This document shows positions 55,548-63,655 of a stretch of 64,000 nucleotides of DNA, piece after piece. The stretch lies in NCBI GenBank assembly GCA_946811185.2, contig OX328105.1, positions 31,437,394 to 31,501,393 on the forward strand, in the 5' to 3' direction. The DNA is from Hippopus hippopus. Lineage: Eukaryota; Mollusca; Bivalvia; Cardiida; Cardiidae. Position numbers and translations under genes: made by a program. The notes beneath the pieces were generated by a model that was not told the origin of the DNA, did no database searches, and was given only the letters and a program-made list of their open reading frames with translations. Within the stretch, counting starts at the first letter, position 1. Each line of letters starts with the position of its first letter.

Positions 55548-55770
55548 CCCTTTACCACACAATGATGAGTTTTAACAACCTTGGAGCAGAAGCCTTTTGA
55601 AAACATTGTAGGAAAAAGAGAAAATGCTGGTAACCTGCATTTTCTCCTTTTCCCACAATGTTTTTACCCTATCAAAAGCGGAAATCATAATTAGAGCTAT
55701 CTTTAATTTGTGGTCTGCAAATGCTTTCAATTTGGTTGAGTAGAAAAATTTGTGGTTTGATAAAGAGTTA
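55548..55770. mobile_element. Family-1 TTAA hairpin MITE
   Basis: Starts ACCCTTTACCACACAATGAT, arm A left, core GAGAAAATGCTGGTAACCTG, arm B right, ending TGATAAAGAGTTAA. Confidence 0.85.
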
Positions 55771-56046
55771 ACTGGTATGTGAAAAGAGCTATATTCTTTA
55801 CTAGGGGACTAAATGTCAGGCTTTCTTACGGTATTTTGAAAGTCAGACAACAACTTGACTGTTTCTCAAATAGTGGAATCTTTGAATAGGTTAAATACCT
55901 AGTGAGAAAAGGAAAAATTCTTGCTATATAGTTACCAGCTTTTTCCCATGTTGTGAAGAGTCGTTTTTACTGTTTAGTTGTAAAAAACTAGACATTGTTT
56001 GGAGGAGAGGTAACCCCTATCCTGCTTAGTAAGTGAAATGAAACTT

Positions 56047-56230
56047 TTAACTCTTTACCAAACGACAAAATTTTAGACTAGTCCAAATTGGAAGCATTTG
56101 CAGACAACAAAATTAGTGTAACTAAAAAATTGAAATTTGTTTAGGGAAGGGAAGAAAACATTGTTGGAAAAGGAGAAAATGCTTCTTTCTCAGGGTCGTG
56201 AAAACCAGGGATTGTTTGGGAAAGGGTTAA
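56047..56230. mobile_element. Family-1 MITE with the right hairpin half deleted
   Basis: TTAA at both ends (56047-56050, 56227-56230). Arm B left, GGAAAAGGAGAAAATG then directly CTTCTTTCTCAGGGTCG of arm A. The right half of the palindrome is cleanly missing. Confidence 0.88.
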
Positions 56231-56294
56231 ACCAATAGTAGAAATCAAGATACTGCTTTTCCAAAAGTATTTTTTAGGGGAAAGATATCTCCTT

Positions 56295-56370
56295 ATCGGA
56301 CAGTGTAGGTACAAGATCAGACTGCATGTTCTGTGCAGTCAGATCTTGAGGTACACTGTCCGCAAAAGGT
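56295..56370. repeat. Family-2 hairpin core
   Basis: GTACAAGATCAGACTGCATG faces GTGCAGTCAGATCTTGAGGTAC, with ACAGTGTAG/ TACACTGT outside it. Confidence 0.85.
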
Positions 56371-56782
56371 CCTTGGGCATAGCAGCTCAAGGATTAATGT
56401 TACCCACCTTCTGTCATTCAATATGGAATCAGGAACATTCATGCCAGTTGTCCATCAGAGGGGAGTTTTGATAAGCTTTGTTTTTTATTGTTATTTTTCT
56501 CACCCCTATCTTTTTGTCCTAGCCCTACAGTGATGCAGAAAATAAGATTAAATCTTTCCAGGTATTGACTGGTATATAAAAAAAAAGAGAATAGTTCTAC
56601 AAGGTGAAAAATCAATTATAAAAGATCAATTATATCCTTTTTAGAGATTTTCAATAATTTTATGTTCCAGTGTTTTTCAAAGTTTCTATTCAGGCAGAAG
56701 CACTTATCTTTTTGGTGGTAGAATGAGGTAACCCTTTATAAAGTAGTCCCAAGTTGATTGACCATGAGGAAAATTAGCCCTT

Positions 56783-57480
56783 TAACCTTTTACCACACAA
56801 TCCCGACTTTTGACGACCCTGAGAAAGAAAGCCTTTGAAAACGTGGGAAAAGGAGAAAATGCTGGTAACCAGCATTTTCTCCTTTTCCCACAATGTTTTC
56901 AACCTGGAGAATTTACTAAAGTCACGATTTTGTACTTGACATTGATTTTCAGTGCAATTAAAACCAGGCTTATCTCATTCTGAAGGTGTAGACATCATAA
57001 ATCTTACCATTCAGTTAACACCTAGAATGCTGTGGGCTTTTGCAGACATTGAAGGGCAAGATCGGACTGCACAAATGTACAGTGTTTCTTTCAGAATGGA
57101 TGAAAACGCGGGAAAAGGAGAAAATGCTGGTCAGCAGCACAGTCATCTTTTAAGCTTTTTTTCATTATGGTCTTCAAAACTTAGCATTGTTTAGTAAAGA
57201 GTGAAACCTTTACTTTACAAACCTCAGTTTTAATAAACTGAGACAGGAAGTTTTGAAAAATGCCTGGGAACCAGAGAAAGTGCTGGTAGCCAGCATTTTT
57301 CTACTCAAATGAAGGGATGTTCCACCATCTGAGGATTAACGACCCTGACAAAGGAAGCATTTGAAAACACTGTGAGAATAAAAGAAAATGCTGGTAACTA
57401 AAGTATTAAAAAATCCTTTTCACATTGTATTTTCAACAAAGGCAAGTTCGAGCATTTGAGCCCCCTTTGATTTGTCGTCT
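56783..57480. mobile_element. Cluster of family-1 MITE copies, partial
   Basis: 56783-56910: arm A left and a strong core, truncated on the right. 57085-57205: left core half and worn arm A. 57205-57310: worn arm A left and core. 57335-57480: arm A left, broken core and arm B up to GTCGTCTG, where the next copy inserted. A family-2 scrap is at 57055-57085. Confidence 0.7.
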
Positions 57481-57481
57481 G

Positions 57482-57710
57482 TTAACTCTTTACTACACAA
57501 TCCCGACTTTTAACGACCCTGAGAAAGAAGCCTATAGAAAACATTGTGGGAAAAGGAGAAAATGCTGGTAACCAGCATTTTCTCCTTTTCCAACAATATT
57601 TTCCACCCTATCAAAGTCAGAAATCATCATATTAACAAGATTTAATTTGTTGTCTGCAGATGCTTTGAATTTGGTCCAGTCTAAAAATTTGTCATTTGGT
57701 AAAGAGTTAA
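57482..57710. mobile_element. Family-1 MITE inserted in another family-1 copy
   Basis: TTAA at 57482-57485 and 57707-57710. Arm A left, core GGAGAAAATGCTGGTAACCA, arm B right. The bases before it (TTTGATTTGTCGTCTG) are arm B of an older copy, so this is nesting within the family. Confidence 0.88.
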
Positions 57711-57834
57711 AGAGTTAGGAATTTACATTTGTTTATGGAACAATGCCAACTCTGTCACTTTTGAAATTTACTTGTTATGATAAAAGCTAATATGCACTGG
57801 AAACAAACATTTTTGTTTACATTGTAGCATGAAT

Positions 57835-58065
57835 GAACCATTTACCAAACAATCCCATGACCTTGAAGAAGATTAGGCTTTTGAAAACATTGTGCAAAAA
57901 AGAGAAAATGGTGGTAACCAGCATTTTCTCCTTTTCCAACATAATCATGTTTTCTGTTCTGTCAAAGACAAATCCCATCCTTTTAGCCATGTTTTTTTTT
58001 GTTTTCTGCAATTCCTATCTTCAAATTCGGACAAGTCTAAAATTCTGTTGTCTGGGAAGGAACTG
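57835..58065. mobile_element. Family-1 MITE
   Basis: Starts ACCATTTACCAAACAATCCC, arm A left, core GAGAAAATGGTGGTAACCAG, arm B right (AAATTCGGACAAGTCTAAAA). Open frames on both strands here are accidental. Confidence 0.8.
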
Positions 58066-58151
58066 GCTCAATGTGAGCCCATTTAAATGACAGCTGTAGA
58101 GAGTGCCTTTCAAATACATTGTCACAAATAAAAATATCCAAACATGAACAG

Positions 58152-58905
58152 TTTTTGTGGTATTTGTCGAAGACAATACCACTATGAGTTCAATATTGAA
58201 TTTTGAAGACCATGTATCGTATTTTGTGCAAAGCCGAAGGAAATAACTCAATTAAACTAAATTTTTCTCAGGCAAATGAATTTTTCGGTAGCACTCCGAT
58301 ATATAATTGGAAATGGCATGTTAAAATACACTGGGTGAGGCCATCGGTCATGGAAATACTAATTTTTTATTGAAAATAGCTTCACTCGCTCATAGCCTTC
58401 TATTGGAGCAATGATACAAAATTTGTCTACCGATCACTTGGTCCTGGGCTTTTTCGTTCCAAAACCGGTTCGTCCCATGGCTTGTTTATCCAATGATTGC
58501 GCGCTACTACATTTGTTTGGGCATGAATATTTATAGATCGAAATAATTGATTGTAATGTTGGGAATTAAATGTTAACGGCCAAAGATATTTCAAAATCAT
58601 AGTTTTCAGGTACAGACTTAATTTTATTTGATATATTCACATGGTTTCTCTCTCTATCCATCATGCATCCTACTGTCAAGGGACGTTACTCCTGACTCCT
58701 AATGATCAAAGGGAGACCACCAATACACAAATAATCCTAACTTTGTCATGAGTACTCTCCCTTCAACCAAAAAAGGTATTCATTTGCTTAGTAGGTTGAC
58801 TTTCAAGCCAGTATTTGAATAATATTTTTCTTTTTCTTTCGAATTATTAGTTCCACACAATGGCTTCCTTGACAAATACCACTTCAGGGTTCTCAATGCT
58901 TTGAT
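58152..58905 (+). mobile_element. HINE-like family E, copy 2, uninterrupted
   Basis: 5-prime arm GTGGTATTTGTC (58157-58168), GAA, local partner GACAATACCAC (58172-58182); 3-prime motif GACAAATACCAC (58871-58882), worn hairpin AGGGTTCTCAATGCT, then TTGATT. It aligns with copy 1 at 42141 throughout and supplies the empty site for the family-B insertion there, around 58830. Confidence 0.82.
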
Positions 58906-58952
58906 TTGGGTTGGAATGATGGTATTGCTCCCTTTTCCGTGATCTAATACCC

Positions 58953-59181
58953 TTAAGCCTTTACCAAATGACAAAATTTAGACTATTCCAAATTGAAAGC
59001 ATTAGCAGACAACAAAATAAAAGTGACTGAAAAAATTGAAATTTGTTTGGGGAAGGGTAGAAAACATTGTGGGAAAAAGAGAAAATGCTGGTTACCAGCA
59101 TTTTCTCCTTTTCCCACAATGTTTTCAAAAGGCTTCTTTCTCAGGATTGTTAAAAGTCAGGATTGTGTGGTAAAGAGTTAA
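58953..59181. mobile_element. Family-1 MITE, well preserved
   Basis: TTAA at 58953-58956 and 59178-59181. Arm B left, core GAGAAAATGCTGGTTACCAG facing CAGCATTTTCTCCTTTTCCC, arm A right. Confidence 0.92.
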
Positions 59182-59279
59182 ACTGCTAAATAAATTAAAA
59201 GAACCTTTAAGCTGATAGAAAATACATGTACCTAAAAGTTGCAATTTCAAGGTCCTTTCTTTTGGGAAAAATATCTCTG

Positions 59280-59358
59280 TAACCGACAGTGTGGATCCAA
59301 GATCAGACTGCATGTTGTGTGCAATCTTATCTTGATCTACACCGTCTGTAAAAGGTCC
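59280..59358. repeat. Family-2 hairpin core
   Basis: ACAGTGTGGATCCAAGATCAG faces TGTGCAATCTTATCTTGATC and TACACCGTCTGTAAAAGG. Confidence 0.8.
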
Positions 59359-59729
59359 TTGAGTTTTGCTATGCAGCTTTAGGGTTGATTCTTGTAAATT
59401 CATTCTTATTAGTTTTTGCATTTATTCAAGATGGCTTTGAAAACATTGTAGAAATAGACTTGGATTACTGGAAAACAGAATCATGATGCTTTTGTCCCAC
59501 AAAGCGAATCTTTTTGGATGTAACATAATATGAAAATCAACTTAGTTCACGTCCATCTAGCTGCGAAACTCCCATTGGTCAATTGTCTGATAGCTCCTCA
59601 TTCAACTTTGGTTTCATTTCATTAATTTCAATGAGATGAAAGAACTTAGATTTTTCAGATTGTGAATGTTTGCCAACTACAAGGTAGTTGTAAGTACAGT
59701 TCATATGAAAGAATTCATCTTTGCAGGGG

Positions 59730-59995
59730 TTGAAAAAAATGTTTTGAAAAAGAGAAAAGAAAATCGCAGCCGGTAACCAGCCCTTTTCTTTTTTCTCTTT
59801 CCCATGACTTCTGCCCTTTGAAAGGCAAATTCCATGATTTGAACCAGTCAGTCTGTTGTCTTTGGACAAGTATAAAATCTATTGCCATGCAAAGAGTTAG
59901 CCCTGAAAGGCAAATTCCATGATTTGAACCAGTCAGTCTGTTGTCTTTGGACAAGTATAAAATCTATTGCCATGCAAAGAGTTAGCCCTTTACCA
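59730..59995. mobile_element. Family-1 MITE with an 85-bp tandem duplication of its right arm
   Basis: A worn core (GCCGGTAACCAGCCC) is followed by arm B, which occurs twice: 59821-59905 and 59906-59990, essentially identical. It contains GAACCAGTCAGTCTGTTGTC and ends GAGTTAGCCC. Confidence 0.85.
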
Positions 59996-60028
59996 AACAG
60001 CATACCCTTTACCACACATTCCCATGTT

Positions 60029-60221
60029 TTAACCCTTTACCACACGACAAATTTTAGACCTGTCTGAATTGAAAGCATTTGCAGATGACAGTTTCAATGT
60101 GGATCATATGAAATCATATGAAATGATTTTTCTTTGATAGGGTAGAAAACATTGTGGGAAAAGGAGAAAATCCTTCTCTATCAGGGGTGTTAAAAGTCGT
60201 CATTGTGTGGTAAAGGGTTAA
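60029..60221. mobile_element. Family-1 MITE with the right hairpin half deleted
   Basis: TTAA at both ends (60029-60032, 60218-60221). GGGAAAAGGAGAAAATC joins directly to CTTCTCTATCAGGGGTG, the same kind of deletion as at 56047. Confidence 0.88.
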
Positions 60222-60465
60222 TGACCTTGAAGATAAAGGCTTGTATACTTTTCTAGAGACTAATTCTGATATTTGAGCCATGTATAATTTGTTTTCTGCA
60301 CATACTTTGGTTTTTGACAAGTCCAAAATTTTCCCGTTGGGTAATTAGAATTACACAGTAATTTTTTCTCTACCAACAAAAAAAACTCAACCTTTTTCAG
60401 GCCTAGAAGAACATTTTTTGTGTTAATTGTTTCTGACTATGCTTTAGTTTCTAATGGTAAGAGTT

Positions 60466-60676
60466 AACCCTCAGAGTGCTGAGTAAACCTGAGGACATTT
60501 TCAATTTAGAAATAAAACCCATAAAATTGCAGTTTTAAGGTTGTTCTTTTCCACAATGTCTCAGCAAAGTGGACAGTGTAGATCAAAGATCAGACTGCAC
60601 ATTTTGTGCAATCTGATCTTGATCTGCACTGGCCACAAAGGCCATTATGGTTGTGAAAGGCCCTCTTAAGGGTTAA
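60466..60676. mobile_element. Family-2 TTAA hairpin MITE
   Basis: TTAACCCTCAGAGTGCTGAG at the left and CCCTCTTAAGGGTTAA at the right. Core ACAGTGTAGATCAAAGATCA facing CAATCTGATCTTGATCTGCA and CTGGCCACAAAGGCC. Confidence 0.78.
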
Positions 60677-61006
60677 TAACTTTGAACTTTATTTTATTTA
60701 CATACTGGAGATTCCTGTCACATCTGCCTGTGGTAACAGATGGAAGAATAACTCAACTCTTTTTAACCCCTCCGAAAAAGATTTAACTTTTTTATAATTG
60801 AAAGTAGAATTGCACATGATAAACTTTATACAAGTGGCTCAAACAAGGGGATCTGTCCATGAAAGGGTAGAAAGCGTTGTGGAAAAAGTAGGCAAACCGA
60901 TGTTTTTCTTCTGTCCCTTTGATCTTTTGTAAAGCTCTAAATACTCTTATGGCCATAAAATCATGGAATTGTTCAGTACAGAGTGAATAACTGTTGTAGC
61001 GCTTTT

Positions 61007-61183
61007 AAACCCTTTGAGGGCGAATAAACCCAGAATCACTTTTAATCTTGGAATGTATCAGAAATAGTCACAATTTCAGGGTTGCCCTTGTCTACAGTGT
61101 TTCAGCAAAGCCAACAGTGTAGATCAAAGATCAGGCTGTACTTTTTGTGCAGCAAAGGCAACTATATTTATGAAAGGCGTTTT
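61007..61183. mobile_element. Family-2 MITE with broken core
   Basis: AAACCCTTTGAGGGCGAATA at the left, left core ACAGTGTAGATCAAAGATCA, then TTTGTGCAGCAAAGGC with most of the right half missing. The half-deletion mirrors the one seen in family 1. Confidence 0.65.
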
Positions 61184-61412
61184 TTAAACCCTTTACCACT
61201 CAATCCCGAGTTTTAACGACCCTGAGGAATAAACCTTTTGAAAACATTGTGGGAAAAGGAGAAAATGCTGGTAACCAACATCTTCTCCTTTTCCCACAAT
61301 GTCTTCTACCCTATCCAGGACTAATTTTGTCACTTTAGCCACTTTTGATTTGTCTTCTGCAACTGCTTTCAATTTGGACCAGTCCAAAATTTTGTTGTGT
61401 GGTAAAGGGTTG
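61184..61412. mobile_element. Family-1 MITE
   Basis: Starts TTAAACCCTTTACCACTCAA, arm A left, core GGAGAAAATGCTGGTAACCA, arm B right, ending GGTAAAGGGTTG. Confidence 0.88.
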
Positions 61413-61494
61413 AAGGTGATGTTGCTGAGCCCAATATCCCAGTGTGTAACATGTAGGGCTTAAAATAAGTGGGTTGCTTGTTTGATATCCCAGC

Positions 61495-61695
61495 TTGACC
61501 AGTTTCTTAATGAGGATTGATGATCATCCATGCAACAGGATTCATTCCTCTCTCACCAGTGAGCACTATTATGATGTTTATGTGGGCTGTGTGAAGTATT
61601 GGTGAAGAAACTCCCAACAGAGCATGGGTAGGTGTAATGGCTGCTGTGATGTTACTGATATAATGTTGAAAACAGCACTTAACTCTATACAAACA
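61495..61695 (+). repeat. SINE, body and tail of head type 3
   Basis: Body GATTCATTCCTCTCTCACCA and GTATTGGTGAAGAAACTCCC, tail GGCTGCTGTGATGTTACTGA, ending AAACAA. It matches the minus-strand copy at 50040. The tRNA head is lost. Confidence 0.7.
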
Positions 61696-61799
61696 AGACA
61701 GATACTACTGTTTTTATCCCCAAATATTCCCCTTGACTGGATCTCACTTCTGCTGGCAGTACCCAAAACAAATGTGTTTTACAAGGAGAGCATGAACTA

Positions 61800-62010
61800 T
61801 CTTAATAAGTCACAAAATTTTGAACTTGTTCCAATTCAAAGTATTTGCTGAGGACAACATTTTAATTCAACATGGTGCAAAATGAAGAAACCATCTTTGA
61901 TCAAGAAGAAAACATTGTGGGAAAAGGTGAAAATTCTTTTCTCAAAAAGCTAAATTTCAATTCTCTTCTTTGGGGCTGTAAAATAACACATGGGATTGCT
62001 TTGTAAAGCT
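61800..62010. mobile_element. Family-1 MITE with deleted hairpin half
   Basis: Arm B left (CAAAGTATTTGCTGAGGACA), GGGAAAAGGTGAAAATTC joined to CTTTTCTCAAAAAGC, then worn arm A and GCTTTGTAAAG. Confidence 0.65.
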
Positions 62011-62039
62011 GTAGAGCTGAAATTTCTCTTTAGCCAAAA

Positions 62040-63432
62040 AAAAAATCCTTGTGACTGGAGGTTCTCTTGAGGAAAGAGGCTATTGATTAAACATTGTCGG
62101 AGAAGAAGAAATGCTAGTAACCAGCGTTGTCCCTTTTTAGCTCACCTCAGTACAACGTGCTAAAGGGGAGCTTTTAGGATCACCCTGTGTCCGTCGTGCG
62201 TCGTCCGTCATCAACAATTCTTTAAACATCTTCTTCTCCTAAGCCACTGGGCCAATTTGGACCAAACTTGGCTGGAGTGTTCCTTGGGAGGTCCTCTTTA
62301 AAAACTGTTCACAGAATTTGATTCCATCAAAAACTCTGGTTGCCATGGCAACCAAATGGAATTTTCTAAGAAATTCTTTAAAAATCTTCTCTGAAACCTC
62401 TGGTCAGATTTTGAAATCATTTCACAGAGATGGTGCTTGATTGACCCTTTTAAAAAACTGTTTGCGAAATTTTGATCCGTCAAAAAACATGGAATTGGTG
62501 GGGGGGGGATCTTTGCACTCGTGCGGTGTCAATTCTTTAAAAATCTTCTCCTCTGAAACAGCTTGTTAGATTTTGAAATAATTTCACAGAAATGTTCCTT
62601 GGGTGACCCCTTTAAAACATTGTTCGCGAAATTTTGATCCGTCGAAAAACATGGCTGTGGTGGTTGGGGGGGGCTCTAAGTAATTGCACTCATGTGGTGT
62701 CAACAATTCTTTAAACATCTTCTCCTCCTTAACCGCTTGGCGAAATTAGACCAAACTTGGCTGGAATGTTTTTTGGGAGGACCTCTTTAAAAAGTGTTCA
62801 CAGAATTTGATTCCATCAAAAACTCTGGTTGCCATGGCAACCAAATGGAATTCTCTAAGAAATTCTTTAAAAATCTTCTCCTCTGAAACCACTTGTCAGA
62901 ATTTGAAATAATTTTACTGAAATGTTCCTTGGGTGACCCTTTTCAAAACGTGTGCGAAATTTTGATCCATTGAAAAACATGGCGGTGGTCAGGAAACAAG
63001 GCTGGGGTGGGGGGGCTATTTGCACTATACGGACATGAAGAAATTCTTAAAAATTCTTTTTCTATGAAACCACTGGTCAGATTTTGAAATGATTTCACAG
63101 AAATGATCCTTTGGTGCCAAATTATGCCTCTTTTTAGACTTAGAATTTTAACTTACTATCCAGCACCCAACAGCCAATTGTTGGCACCCATATGCGGTGC
63201 TCTTGTTCTTTTTATTGAAGTTATTGAAGAAAAAGTTTTGGAATAACAAAAAAAATTGGCTATGGTCCTCAGAAAATATTCAGGTGAGCGATCCAGGGCC
63301 ATCTTGGCCCTCTTGTTACTGAAATGTTTTCAAACCTTTCAAACACCGATTCCATTATTTGAATCACAATTTGTCACCAGTGTGTAATATCCTCAATTTG
63401 GAGGAGTCTGAAATTTTGTTGTATTGTAATGA
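62040..63432. mobile_element. Worn family-1 MITE split by a family-B insertion at its hairpin
   Basis: The left part (TTCTCTTGAGGAAAGAGGCT, GAGAAGAAGAAATGCTAGTA, ACCAGCGTTGTCCCTTTT) ends at about 62136. The right part resumes at 63318 (ACTGAAATGTTTTCAAACCT) with arm B remnants (CCTCAATTTGGAGGAGTCTG). Confidence 0.7.
62137..63317 (+). mobile_element. HINE-like element, family B
   Basis: 5-prime end TTAGCTCACCTCAGTACAACG with a worn local stem. The 3-prime side has CAGGTGAGCGATCCAGGGCC, hairpin GGGCCATCTTGGCCC and CTCTTGTT. A long direct repeat of about 490 bp is internal: each half starts CAACAATTCTTTAAACATCTTC and holds the perfect palindrome GGTTGCCATGGCAACC (62338-62353 and 62827-62842). 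Confidence 0.78.
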
Positions 63433-63433
63433 T

Positions 63434-63655
63434 TTAACCCTTTACCACATAAAATTATTTTAGGCTTGTCCAAGTTGAAAGCATTTTCAGTCGATAAATT
63501 AGATGTTTTCCAAATGATGGGATTTGTCTTTCTGAAAGCTTGATAACATTGTGGGAAAAGGAGAAAAATGCTGGTTACCAGCATTTTCTCCTTTTCCCAG
63601 TATTTTCAAAGGCCTTTTGGCTTAGTGTTGTGAAAACTCAGGCTTGTGTAGTGAA
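63434..63655. mobile_element. Family-1 TTAA hairpin MITE
   Basis: Starts TTAACCCTTTACCACATAAA, arm B left, core GGAGAAAAATGCTGGTTACC facing CAGCATTTTCTCCTTTTCCC, arm A right, ending worn. Confidence 0.85.

Noticed and set aside
2119..63584. Many 60-100-codon frames with recurring NIVGKGENAG..HFLLFPQCF or GKGRKHCGKKRKCWLPAF peptides, resembling a protein family
   Set aside because: Each is the conceptual translation of the family-1 hairpin MITE core in one of its frames; the conserved peptide reflects conserved DNA, present in both orientations.
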